Notes: a model not told the origin generated them from the letters alone. A DNA stretch of 8,731 nt from Alphaproteobacteria bacterium (GCA_024279745.1 JAJRRE010000254.1:1-8731), one strand, 5' to 3'. Shown: positions 1 through 7,146, numbered from the stretch's first letter. Numbers and translations are program-made.

Positions 1-20
1 TTCCTTGGATTACGCCCAAG

Positions 21-60
21 CGGGCCCTGCGCGGGCGCGGCGCTAAGCGCCGGGTCGCGT
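21..60 (+). repeat. Degenerate inverted copy of the intergenic hairpin repeat
   Basis: The string GGGCCCTGCG at 22-31 and the perfect 15-base palindrome at 38-52 (CGGCGCTAAGCGCCG) occur in the same order as in the reverse complement of 7705-7735 inside the 129-bp unit. This copy is therefore inverted relative to those at 7650-7913. The agreement fades after about position 55. Confidence 0.6.
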
Positions 61-165
61 TGCTCCCGGTGGTGGATGCCTGAGAAACCCTGTGCTCCCT
101 CACAGCTCCGCCCTATCAACTTCAGCCCCGGCCCTCACCATATGAGCAAGATGCGTCGGCTCGTC

Positions 166-233
166 CGACCGGGCTGCAAGCGCAGCCCCGGGCCTTAGGC
201 CCGCCCCGCCGGAGCGCCACTTCGCGCGTGAGG
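166..233 (-). repeat. Inverted copy of the 7527-7594 hairpin repeat
   Basis: Read on the minus strand, this stretch matches 7524-7594 almost base for base on both sides of a short central hairpin. The shared parts include CCTCACGCGCGAAGT, GCTCCGGCGGGGCG and GGGCTGCGCTTGCAGCCC. The last of these is itself a perfect 7-bp hairpin with a GCTT loop. The central hairpin differs in sequence from the right-hand copies (189-203 here, 7555-7570 there) but keeps a 6-bp stem, with two compensated base pairs. Confidence 0.75.
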
Positions 234-250
234 CAAATAGAGCCCGCCCC

Positions 251-287
251 GTCGGAGGGCCCGGACGCCTTTTCGCGTCCGATACGG
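251..287 (+). repeat. Copy of the GGACGC hairpin repeat core
   Basis: This 37-base stretch agrees with 7724-7760 and 7859-7895 at 34 positions and has the same orientation. It contains the stem-loop CGGACGC (262-268) / GCGTCCG (275-281), with loop CTTTTC instead of CTTTTA. The flank from 288 to about 317 continues as a more degenerate relative of the repeat end that reads GTGAGACAGACAAA on the right. Confidence 0.7.
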
Positions 288-467
288 CCCCGCGAGGTAA
301 ATAAAACCCGCCCCGCGAGAAATTACATTCTCCAACCTTCTCGAACTTATCCCCATGCGGCTAAAGCCCGTGATCATCTGAGGGACCGAATCGGCTAGGT
401 TTGGCTGTTACAACATGAGGATGTGTGGTGCTTTGGCGCGGCATGTTCGAGTTAAGGAAAAAGTGAA

Positions 468-2300
468 ATGGGCGCGGCGGAAAAACTGGATTTAGCGACT
501 GGCGGAGCGGCGCAGGAGGCCTATCTCGGGGTCGCGCAATCGGCGCGCGGCTATGTGTGGCGCGAGCGGCTGAGCGCGGCTGAGCTGAACACCGCCACCG
601 CGATTTCGCAGCGTTATGATCTGCCCGAACTGCTTGGCCGCGTGCTGGCGGCGCGCGATGTCGATGTGGAGGAGGTTGAAAACGTCCTCGATCCGTCGAT
701 TAAACATTATATGCCCGACCCCAGCACGCTGCGCGATATGGATAAGGGCGCGGCACGGTTGGCGGACGCCATCGAGGCTAAAACCAATATTGCAATTTTC
801 GGCGACTATGACGTCGATGGCGGCTCGTCCTCGGCGCTGATGCAGCGGTTTTTAAACGCACACGGCCTTAATGGGCGCATTTATATTCCCGACCGCATCT
901 TTGAAGGTTATGGTCCCAACGGTCCGGCGATCGAGACGCTGATCAAGGACGGCGCCGGATTGATTGTCACCGTTGACTGCGGCACGACCAGCCATGAGGC
1001 GCTCGCCGTTGCGGGCAAACTGGGCGTTGATGTTGTTATCGTCGATCACCATCAGGCGGATGAGCATTTGCCCGACGTACATGCGGTGATCAATCCCAAC
1101 CGGCAGGACGATCTGTCGGGGCTGGGGCATTTATGCGCCGCCGGTGTTGTGTTCATGCTGCTGGTGGCGACAGCGCGCGAACTGCGCAAACGCGGCGTTT
1201 ATAGTGACGGCAAGCCGGCGCCTGATCTGATGAACATGATGGATCTGGTTGGGCTGGCGACCGTGTGCGATGTGGTGCCGTTGCAGGGGCTTAATCGGGC
1301 GTTCGTGACGCGCGGGCTGCAGGTGATGAAGGCGCGGCATCATCTGGGTCTGCGGGCGCTGGGTGATGTCGCCGGGCTGAACAGCGCGCCAACGCCCTAT
1401 CATCTGGGCTTTGTGCTGGGGCCGCGCATTAATGCCGGCGGGCGTATTGGCGATGCGGCTCTGGGCGCGCGGTTGCTCTCGACGGGTGATGAAGCGGAAG
1501 CGGCCAAACTGGCGCAGCTGCTGGATAAGCTCAACAAAGAGCGCAAGGCGATTGAAACGCGGATGCTCGAAGAGGGCATGGCGGAGGCTGAGCGGTTGGT
1601 CGACGATGAGCCGGATGTACCGATGCTGATTGTCGGCTCCAAGGAGTGGCATAAGGGCGTTGTCGGGCTGGTGGCGTCGCGGCTGTCGGACCGCTTTCAT
1701 CGCCCGTCCTGCGTGATCTCATGGGAGCGCGAGGATGAGGGCACCGGGTCGTTGCGCTCGGTTGCGGGCGTTGATGTGGGCGGCGCGGTGCGCGCGGCGA
1801 CCACAAAAGGTATTTTGGTCAAGGGCGGCGGCCATGCCATGGCTGCGGGGCTGACGGTGCGCGCCGACCGGCTCGATGATCTCAAAGCCTTCATGTTCGA
1901 GCAGCTCAAGGACAAGGCCAGCGCCGCGCGCGCGACGGCCTCGCTGGATGTGGACGGGGCGCTAACTCCGCGCGGTGTCAATAATGATCTGATGGATCTG
2001 ATCGAGCGCGCCGGGCCTTATGGCCAGGGCAATCCGCAGCCGCGCTTTGTCTTTCCCGCACACCGGGTGAAATTTGCCAAAGTGGTTGGCGAAAATCATG
2101 TGCGCTGTACGTTGCAGGCGGCGGATGGCTCGAAGCTCGACGGCATTGCGTTTCGTGCCGGTGGCCAGCCGCTGGGGGATCTGCTGCTTAAATCGGGCGG
2201 ATTGCCGCTGCATGTGGTCGGCTCGCTTAAGCGCGACAGTTGGGGCGGGCGGCAAAAGATTGATCTGTTTATTGAAGACGCCGCCGAGCCGCGCCGCTAG
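468..2300 (+). CDS. recJ: Single-stranded-DNA-specific exonuclease RecJ
   Basis: RecJ is a cytoplasmic, metal-dependent 5'-to-3' exonuclease on single-stranded DNA, acting in RecFOR recombination, mismatch repair and repair of stalled forks. The 610 residues carry the DHH phosphoesterase motifs in order: DYDVDG (113-118), VDCG (169-172), the signature DHH (193-195), VCDVVPL (266-272) and GPRINAGGR (318-326). The DHHA1 domain follows, with HKGVVGLVASR (395-405) and GGGHAMAAG (453-461). The C-terminal OB-like region is about 500-605, including PYGQGNPQPRF. The length is typical (E. coli RecJ has 577 residues) and all metal-binding Asp/His motifs are intact, so it should be active. The ATG at 468 has an AAGGA site at 454-458, nine bases upstream. 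Motif I reads DGGSSSAL where DGATS- or DGAAS-like versions are common, which is a mild variant. The gene ends 21 bp before the 3' end of a convergent tRNA-Pro. Confidence 0.97.
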   Translation: MGAAEKLDLATGGAAQEAYLGVAQSARGYVWRERLSAAELNTATAISQRYDLPELLGRVLAARDVDVEEVENVLDPSIKHYMPDPSTLRDMDKGAARLADAIEAKTNIAIFGDYDVDGGSSSALMQRFLNAHGLNGRIYIPDRIFEGYGPNGPAIETLIKDGAGLIVTVDCGTTSHEALAVAGKLGVDVVIVDHHQADEHLPDVHAVINPNRQDDLSGLGHLCAAGVVFMLLVATARELRKRGVYSDGKPAPDLMNMMDLVGLATVCDVVPLQGLNRAFVTRGLQVMKARHHLGLRALGDVAGLNSAPTPYHLGFVLGPRINAGGRIGDAALGARLLSTGDEAEAAKLAQLLDKLNKERKAIETRMLEEGMAEAERLVDDEPDVPMLIVGSKEWHKGVVGLVASRLSDRFHRPSCVISWEREDEGTGSLRSVAGVDVGGAVRAATTKGILVKGGGHAMAAGLTVRADRLDDLKAFMFEQLKDKASAARATASLDVDGALTPRGVNNDLMDLIERAGPYGQGNPQPRFVFPAHRVKFAKVVGENHVRCTLQAADGSKLDGIAFRAGGQPLGDLLLKSGGLPLHVVGSLKRDSWGGRQKIDLFIEDAAEPRR

Positions 2301-2321
2301 GGTTTGGCCGTCGCGCCCAAT

Positions 2322-2398
2322 TGGTCGGAGTGGGGAGATTCGAACTCCCGACCCCTTGCTCCCGAAGCAAGTGCGCTACCTGGCTGCGCCACACTCCG
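2322..2398 (-). tRNA. tRNA-Pro (anticodon CGG)
   Basis: Read on the minus strand, this is a 77-base cloverleaf. The acceptor stem is CGGAGTG/CACTCCG, the anticodon stem is CTTGC/GCAAG with loop TTCGGGA giving anticodon CGG, and the T arm contains GTTCGAATC. The discriminator A is followed by an encoded CCA (2322-2324 on the plus strand). It decodes CCG proline codons. The gene is convergent with recJ, only 21 bp beyond the recJ stop. A weak candidate promoter on the minus strand (TTGCTG at 2463-2458, 17 bases, TTATCA at 2440-2435) lies at a plausible distance but matches consensus poorly. Confidence 0.97.
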
Positions 2399-2785
2399 CC
2401 GACCGTTTTGGCTGCACCTGTTGGGCTGAGGTCTTGATAACCCGCGCGGCTTGGTTGCAGCAATTTATTCAGCAGCCAGGCAGCAGCGCCATACAGGATC
2501 GCAGGTGAGCGTTATAGCGATGCGGCGTCCGCGCGGCAAGGCGGGTTTTAAGGCAATTTTGTGGTGCTCGATGAGGTTTGCTAATGCGGCGCGCGCGCTC
2601 AGTGTGGGCAATTTCTTACTTCTTATTCACGGCGAAAGGCCTAAATCAGCCAATTACCGTTGGAATTTGCGTACCACAGCATTTTATTTGGGAAATGCCG
2701 CCTGTCAGCCATTGCGGAACGCAGAACAAGCGATTATGTTCCGCGCCGTGTTGGCTGCCCGCTTTGGGAAGGCCGGCACGGGTTA
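2399..2785. other. Intergenic region between two tRNA genes
   Basis: This lies between the divergent 5' ends of tRNA-Pro (minus) and tRNA-Gln (plus), so it should hold both promoters. No strong -35/-10 pair was found for tRNA-Gln. Open frames cross this stretch (for example 2451-2864 and 2578-2934), but they run straight through the tRNA-Gln gene, have no family resemblance and are not accepted as genes. No repeats comparable with the other gaps were seen. Confidence 0.6.
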
Positions 2786-2860
2786 TGGGGCGTCGCCAAG
2801 TGGTAAGGCAGCGGATTTTGAGTCCGCCATTCGTAGGTTCGAATCCTACCGCCCCAGCCA
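2786..2860 (+). tRNA. tRNA-Gln (anticodon TTG)
   Basis: This is a 75-base cloverleaf with acceptor stem TGGGGCG (2786-2792) / CGCCCCA (2850-2856), discriminator G and an encoded CCA at 2858-2860. The anticodon arm GCGGA-TTTTGAG-TCCGC gives anticodon TTG, and the T arm contains GGTTCGAATCC. The U1-A72 first pair is usual for bacterial glutamine tRNA. It decodes CAA and, by wobble, CAG. Confidence 0.97.
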
Positions 2861-2893
2861 GTAACTCTTTCATAAACAACATTAAATTATCGT

Positions 2894-2915
2894 CTCTTGG
2901 GCTCAGGCCCAGGAG
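2894..2915 (+). terminator. Possible hairpin terminator after tRNA-Gln
   Basis: A 9-bp stem (CTCTTGGGC / GCCCAGGAG with one G-T pair) and a TCAG loop lie 33 bases beyond the tRNA 3' end. The sequence after it is only weakly T-rich (CGCTTTACG), so intrinsic termination is uncertain. The hairpin could equally be a 3' processing boundary. Confidence 0.35.
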
Positions 2916-2972
2916 CGCTTTACGCCGTTGTTAACCATCGCCATCATTGCCCGCCCCTAAATGATTGAGCCT

Positions 2973-3003
2973 TTTGAACCTTTTGTACTTGCGCCGCGAC
3001 CAA
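2973..3003 (+). promoter_or_regulatory. Putative ECF-sigma promoter of the exported protein gene
   Basis: The sequence is TTTGAACC (2973-2980), 16 bases, then CGACCAA (2997-3003). The same two blocks, with the same 16-base gap and a shared TTTT directly after the first block, occur at 8074-8104 upstream of the ECF sigma gene. A GAAC-type -35 with a CGNC/CGTT-like -10 at this spacing is the usual form of ECF promoters. A start point near 3007 would leave a leader of about 75 bases before the ATG at 3082. The inference that the sigma factor encoded at 8137 uses it rests on the two-copy match and is untested. Confidence 0.6.
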
Positions 3004-3009
3004 TTGGTC
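2998..3009. promoter_or_regulatory. Perfect 12-bp palindrome overlapping the putative -10
   Basis: GACCAATTGGTC is a perfect inverted repeat. Its left half is shared with the proposed -10 block and its right half reaches the expected transcription start. It could be an operator for a dimeric regulator, but only one copy was found and the left half is explained by the promoter motif, so chance is quite possible. Confidence 0.3.
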
Positions 3010-3039
3010 AGAAGCGGAAGAGTGGTCCTTTCGCGACTT

Positions 3040-3059
3040 GAGCATTTTTTAAAGTGCTC
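3040..3059 (+). other. Small hairpin in the leader of the exported protein mRNA
   Basis: GAGCA (3040-3044) and TGCTC (3055-3059) can pair, with weaker T-A/T-G pairing inside. The hairpin ends 12 bases before the AGAGG ribosome binding site at 3072-3076. It may influence translation or mRNA stability, but it is short and could be incidental. Confidence 0.25.
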
Positions 3060-3081
3060 TGAGTAATGCAAAGAGGCAAAA

Positions 3082-6000
3082 ATGCTAAACATCACCCCCC
3101 AGGCCCGGTTTGAAAGACATCGGGCACAAGGCTATGGAAGAGGCGCGCATGCCGCTCCCTCATGGCACGACATCCGCGACCTTGCCGCAGTTCAACAGGC
3201 GGCGCCAAGCGCCAAATCTTCGTTTATCTGGCAATATCTTGCCTTTCTGACGCTGGTGGCCTCATTTCTGCTAGCGAGCATGTTCCCTGCTGCCGCTCAG
3301 CAGCGGATTATAAATCCGGGCGACGCCGTCGTAACCGGATTTTCCGGTATCGCCCCGAACGGCATGGCAGTCGGCCCGGGCGTCGATCCATTAGACGGAT
3401 TTTTCATTAATCTCGACGGCCCCTCAGCGCAGATCATGTCGCTGGGCGGAATTTCTGGCGCGGCGCGTGGCCAATTGGTAGCGGCGCCGGCTTTGTTTCA
3501 GCTTACTGCGCGGCAGATCGGTCAGGTTTTTGCAGTGGCGCTGGATGATGGTCTTGGCGGCAAAACGCCGAATATCTATCTGGGTGCCACATCGCTGTTC
3601 GGCATTCATATTGCTATGCCCGACAGCAATGGCGATGGTTTGCCTGAACGCCTGAAAACCGGTAATGCCAACGCCCGCTGGATGGCTGGTCAATTCGGCC
3701 CCGGCGCTGAGCCCGGTGCAATCTGGCGCGTGAACGGCGAAACCGGCGCGGTAGAGCAGTTCACGACATTGCCCGGCAATAGCGGCCCGGGTGTTGGCGA
3801 CGTGGTTTACGATGCGCGCCATCGCCAGTTTTTTGCGTCCGACGTCGATACCGGCCTGATTTACCGGATCGGTGAAAGCGGCAACATTATTGACAGTTTC
3901 GATCATGGTCTGAGCGGGCGGCCCAACCAGGGCCTGGCACCGGTTGGCGATGACGGTGTGATGATGGACATCACCAGCCCGGCGTTTGATACGCAAAATC
4001 CTGCCACCTGGGGCTATACGCAATCTGAGCGTCAGGTCTGGGGCATGGCGGTTCATGGTGGGCGCCTTTATTATGCGCTCAAGGACGGCTTGCAGGTCTG
4101 GTCTGTTGGTATTTCGCGCGGCGGCCGCTTTGTCGATGATGCGCGCTGGGAACTCGATGCCAAAGAATTGCCCGCAAGCGGCGCCATTACCGATATGGCG
4201 TTTGGTAAAGCCGGCCGGTTATATTTGGCGCAACGCGGGACCCCGCGCGGCAGTTACGATTATTCTGTTTTTGCCACGCCGGGACGCTCTTCTGTTGCGC
4301 GCTATGCAAAAGAGACCCCTGACAACCCTGCCACACCGGGCAAATGGAAGCCGGTTGGTGAAGGCTATGCCATTGGTATGACGCCGCCGCATCTGCAGGC
4401 CAATGGCGGTCTGGCACTGGGATATGCTCATGGAGCCACTGGTGTCATGCGGGCGCGCAGCTGCTCAGCCACGCTTTGGGCAACCGGCAGCCGTTTGATC
4501 TCAAGTGCGGGCGTTGGCCCAGGCGTTGGCGCTGAAGCCGACGTGCACGGGCTGCAAAGTACGCCGCTGAATAAAGTCGGTTTGGCCAATGTGCCGCCGA
4601 CCAATTCATATTTTGTCGATTATGACGGCGTGTTTGGCGACGCGGCCAAAGCCGGTCATATGGGCGATATCGAAATCTGGCAGCCTTGTAATCGCGGCTT
4701 CACCCGTAGCGGCGCGTTGCCACCGGGTTATGTGCCGCCGGCCAAAGTTCCGCCGCAGGATTTCCCGCCGGACTATCCGCCGCCGCATCGTGAGTTCACA
4801 ACCAATCTGAAGCTGACCAAACGCGCCGCTCCCAAAACCTGTACCGCTTATATGGGCGGCTGGGCCTGTCGCTACCAGGTGCGCGTTCGCAATATGGGGC
4901 CGGAAGCTTATTTCGGACCGATCTTGATCAACGATACGCTTCCCTCTGCCCCTGCTGGTGCGGTTATGGGCTTTGCTCCCGCCGCCAGCTGGAATTGCTG
5001 GGCTGTTGGCGCCGCCAGTTACAATTGCCATCGTCCCGGTGTGTTCCTCGCTCCTGGTGCGAGCGTTGAGTTGACCGTTTATGTTGGCGTGCCGCATGAC
5101 TATCCCAAGTGCCAGGTGCAGAATATTGCATCGCTGACCTGGGCGCCTGGCGGCACACGCTGGAACACCGATCCAACCGACGATGTGGATTCCGCGACAG
5201 CGCTTATTCCTTCTGCCAATTGTCCGCCGCCTGAAGGCAAAACCAACCTGAAGATTGAAAAAGAAGCCGCCGGTCAGGCTTGTGAAAATATGGGTAATTT
5301 TGCACGCTGTCTCTATCGCATTACAGTCACGAATGCGGGTGCCAATGTCTATCATGGCGAAATCCATGTCACCGACCAACCGCCTGCGGGCACCAATGCC
5401 TTCTTTGGCGCTGGTCTTTGGTCCTGTGTCGGCGGCGGCGGTGTTTATGATTGCGCTCATCCCGACACGACCCTTAATCCGGGCGAGCAACGCTTCTTAT
5501 GGGTATTTGTCGATGCGCCGATGGATGTTGTGCGTCAGCAAAGTTGTAAAATAAAGAACTGGGCCAAGATTACGTTTGCGCCAGGTGGCTCTGCGCAAAA
5601 TACCAATCCGGCTGATGACGCGGATTCTGCAACGGCCTTTGTGAATGCCAGTATCTGCCATGTTCCGCGAACAATATTGAAGAGTTTCAATTGCCCTCCC
5701 GGTTATACCAAGTCTGGCAATCGCTGTGTGCAAAGAAACGGCCGTTGTCCGATTGGCTGGAGCAAAACACCGGTGCGCGGCAAATGTTGTCCTGCCGGCA
5801 AACCGTGGAATGGTCAAACGTGCGGGCGCCAGACGACTGAGACACCGCCAACCAAGCTGCCACCGCGCCGCGAGCCTCCAAGCTATACGCCGCCAACATT
5901 TGTACCGCCGTCCTATACACCGCCAACGCGCAAATTGTGCCCTCGCGGAACATACGGCACCTACCCTCGTTGTCGGCCAAACCGGACACCACCAAAGGTC

Positions 6001-6957
6001 TGTCCGCAAGGAACTCACGGCACTTATCCGCGCTGTATTCCCAACCGGACAACGCCTCAGTTCTGTCCACAAGGAACCACCGGGATCTATCCTTTGTGCA
6101 TCCCAACACGCCAGCCACCGCTAGCCTGTCCAAAGGGATATCACGGCAAACCACCACGGTGTATTCGCGATACCAAACCACCGCAGCAGTGTCCGCAGGG
6201 GATGCGTGGAAAGGCACCCAACTGCTATCCGATTACCGATCCGGGCGGGAACTCTAATACCAACCCCGGCACGAATGGTAATCTTGGACGGTTCCCTGGC
6301 CTGACACGTCCCGGCCTGACCCGTCCCGGCCTGAGCCGTCCTGGTCTAAAACGCCCAGGTGTTAAGTGGCCTGGCCTGAAGCGTCCTAACGGCAAGCGGC
6401 CTGGTTTGTATAACCCTGGCCTCAAGCGGCCAAGTCTCAAGCGGCCAATCGGTAAGCGTCCAGGCTTCAAACGTCCTGGTATCAAGCGGCCGTCATTCCG
6501 GTTGCCTAATTTGGGAAATCGCAAAGGCACCACGCCCGGTTTGCGCCGTCCGTCAAAGCGCAGACCAAATCTGAAACGGGTCCCGAACTTTCGTGCCCCC
6601 CTGACCAGAACGCCAGGAACCAGAGGCAAGACGATCTACAACCCAACCTTACGCAAGTCTAAAACGCGCAACACAAATGGGAGAAAGAGAAGTTATAGAA
6701 AAACTACGCCGCGCAGTTCCAACTCGCTTCGTTTGCGGACCCTGAAACCAAAACGTTCCATTCGGCATAAGCTAAATCTGGGACGCAGCAGCAAACGGTC
6801 CGCACCGCGTGCGCGCACAATATCACGCTCAGCGGTTGCCAAACGGAACGTGCGAGGCAACACACGCAAACCGGCAGTACGGACACAGCGCAAAGCCAAG
6901 AAAAAATCGATCAAGGTTTTGCGTCTGCGGTTTAACAGCAAGCTGCTGCGCCAGTAA
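3082..6957 (+). CDS. Large exported repeat protein with DUF11-like domains and highly basic tail
   Basis: I do not recognise a named family. The 1291 residues read as follows. A 46-residue polar N-terminus precedes a Sec-type hydrophobic segment (about 48-69) ending in FPAAAQQ, a likely cleavage region. Residues about 75-535 resemble a beta-propeller or NHL/SMP-30-like fold, with runs such as GDVVYDARHRQFFASD (239-254). A Pro-rich linker covers 545-570. Two Cys-containing DUF11-like domains, 575-710 and 720-853, end in TDPTDDVDSATA and TNPADDADSATA. Residues 870-914 are Cys-rich, and 931-950 contain SYTPPT twice. Five 21-residue CPxGxxGxxPxC units span 953-1056, and 15 pentapeptides of PGLKR type span 1072-1146. 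The 145-residue tail has 52 Lys/Arg and no Asp/Glu. Cysteines imply an oxidising site (periplasm or surface), and the tail may bind polyanions such as LPS, acidic polysaccharide or DNA (inference). The start is supported by AGAGG at 3072-3076. The gene is monocistronic, with its own ECF-like promoter and a terminator at 7019. Confidence 0.88.
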   Translation: MLNITPQARFERHRAQGYGRGAHAAPSWHDIRDLAAVQQAAPSAKSSFIWQYLAFLTLVASFLLASMFPAAAQQRIINPGDAVVTGFSGIAPNGMAVGPGVDPLDGFFINLDGPSAQIMSLGGISGAARGQLVAAPALFQLTARQIGQVFAVALDDGLGGKTPNIYLGATSLFGIHIAMPDSNGDGLPERLKTGNANARWMAGQFGPGAEPGAIWRVNGETGAVEQFTTLPGNSGPGVGDVVYDARHRQFFASDVDTGLIYRIGESGNIIDSFDHGLSGRPNQGLAPVGDDGVMMDITSPAFDTQNPATWGYTQSERQVWGMAVHGGRLYYALKDGLQVWSVGISRGGRFVDDARWELDAKELPASGAITDMAFGKAGRLYLAQRGTPRGSYDYSVFATPGRSSVARYAKETPDNPATPGKWKPVGEGYAIGMTPPHLQANGGLALGYAHGATGVMRARSCSATLWATGSRLISSAGVGPGVGAEADVHGLQSTPLNKVGLANVPPTNSYFVDYDGVFGDAAKAGHMGDIEIWQPCNRGFTRSGALPPGYVPPAKVPPQDFPPDYPPPHREFTTNLKLTKRAAPKTCTAYMGGWACRYQVRVRNMGPEAYFGPILINDTLPSAPAGAVMGFAPAASWNCWAVGAASYNCHRPGVFLAPGASVELTVYVGVPHDYPKCQVQNIASLTWAPGGTRWNTDPTDDVDSATALIPSANCPPPEGKTNLKIEKEAAGQACENMGNFARCLYRITVTNAGANVYHGEIHVTDQPPAGTNAFFGAGLWSCVGGGGVYDCAHPDTTLNPGEQRFLWVFVDAPMDVVRQQSCKIKNWAKITFAPGGSAQNTNPADDADSATAFVNASICHVPRTILKSFNCPPGYTKSGNRCVQRNGRCPIGWSKTPVRGKCCPAGKPWNGQTCGRQTTETPPTKLPPRREPPSYTPPTFVPPSYTPPTRKLCPRGTYGTYPRCRPNRTPPKVCPQGTHGTYPRCIPNRTTPQFCPQGTTGIYPLCIPTRQPPLACPKGYHGKPPRCIRDTKPPQQCPQGMRGKAPNCYPITDPGGNSNTNPGTNGNLGRFPGLTRPGLTRPGLSRPGLKRPGVKWPGLKRPNGKRPGLYNPGLKRPSLKRPIGKRPGFKRPGIKRPSFRLPNLGNRKGTTPGLRRPSKRRPNLKRVPNFRAPLTRTPGTRGKTIYNPTLRKSKTRNTNGRKRSYRKTTPRSSNSLRLRTLKPKRSIRHKLNLGRSSKRSAPRARTISRSAVAKRNVRGNTRKPAVRTQRKAKKKSIKVLRLRFNSKLLRQ
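5938..6249 (+). repeat. Five coding 63-bp repeats (21-residue CPxGxxGxxPxC units)
   Basis: Residues 953, 974, 995, 1016 and 1037 each begin a unit of form C-P-x-G-x-x-G-x-x-P-x-C followed by a Pro-rich spacer. The period is exactly 21 residues for four steps, and the fifth unit degenerates after its second Cys. Two cysteines per unit suggest a disulfide-closed loop in each. The first two units (CPRGTYGTYPRC, CPQGTHGTYPRC) are the most alike, and later units diverge at the DNA level, so this is not a recent expansion. Confidence 0.85.
6295..6519 (+). repeat. Fifteen coding 15-bp repeats (PGLKR-like pentapeptides)
   Basis: Residues 1072-1146 form an uninterrupted register of five-residue units beginning with Pro. 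The commonest is PGLKR, with variants PGLTR, PGLSR, PGVKW, PNGKR, PSLKR, PIGKR and PGFKR. The last unit, PNLGN, is degenerate. Most units begin with CCT, CCC or CCA and end in CGT, CGC or CGG. The first three units are nearly identical at the DNA level, which suggests recent unit duplication. A Pro every fifth residue rules out a regular helix and predicts an extended, cationic stalk. Confidence 0.88.
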
Positions 6958-7018
6958 GTATCGGCTTGCAACCAAGAAGCGGCGGGGCGGTGTGAGACAG
7001 CCCAGCTTAAGACGGCAG

Positions 7019-7059
7019 CAACCGGGGTCCTTTGGGCTCCGGTTGTTTCTCTCTTTTTT
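7019..7059 (+). terminator. Rho-independent terminator of the exported protein gene
   Basis: A near-continuous 12-bp stem (arm starting CAACCGG at 7019, closing arm ending CCGGTTG at 7045) with loop TTT at 7031-7033 is followed by TTTCTCTCTTTTTT. It lies about 60 bases after the stop codon at 6955-6957. The geometry is that of a strong intrinsic terminator and separates this gene from the repeat region and sigma gene downstream. Confidence 0.85.
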
Positions 7060-7094
7060 GCCTCGCGCTGCTAATCCACGCTAAAGCGTGGGCA

Positions 7095-7146
7095 GCTCCG
7101 GCGGGGCGCGACACGGGTCGCGGGGCTGCGCTTGCAACCCGGTCGC
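7095..7146 (+). repeat. 52-bp dispersed repeat, copy 1
   Basis: This differs from 7543-7594 at a single position (A at 7137, G in the other copy). It contains two adjacent hairpins: CGCGAC/GTCGCG (7107-7122) and GGGCTGC/GCAACCC, where the single difference breaks one pair of the second stem. The same direct orientation is kept at 7543, with the inverse orientation at 166-233. Confidence 0.85.

Larger units (their letters stand above)
1..467. other. Repeat-bearing intergenic region upstream of recJ
   Basis: I see no credible gene here. The stretch holds degenerate copies of the repeat family that also fills 7060-7913 (entries at 21-60, 166-233 and 251-287). A loosely repeated unit containing CCCGCCCCG after an A-rich stretch occurs near 236-250 and again near 299-317. 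A 60-codon minus-strand reading frame at 195-377 only translates these repeats. The last 100 bases before recJ are repeat-free and must carry its promoter unless recJ is transcribed from further upstream, but no convincing -35/-10 pair could be picked out. Confidence 0.7.

Noticed and set aside
195..377. 60-codon minus-strand frame upstream of recJ
   Set aside because: Its sequence is entirely repeat-derived and shares its peptide string with another repeat copy near 7900, so it is not treated as a gene.
440..467. LexA-type operator upstream of recJ
   Set aside because: One GTTC is present near 444 but the second half of GTTC-N7-GTTC is missing.
1131..1700. 189-codon minus-strand open frame inside recJ
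   Set aside because: The plus strand encodes conserved RecJ motifs across this stretch, so the reverse frame is a shadow of GC-rich coding DNA.
2451..2864. 137-codon plus-strand open frame between the tRNAs
   Set aside because: It runs through nearly the whole tRNA-Gln gene and has no recognisable domain.
4606..5490. 294-codon minus-strand open frame
   Set aside because: It lies wholly inside the exported-protein gene, whose plus-strand frame shows domain repeats and conserved Cys patterns. The minus frame has no recognisable family and no ribosome site was identified.
6520..6957. Basic tail as a frameshift product
   Set aside because: The Lys/Arg richness begins in the same frame as the pentapeptide repeats and continues evenly to a stop that is followed by a proper terminator. 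The other two plus frames give no better protein.
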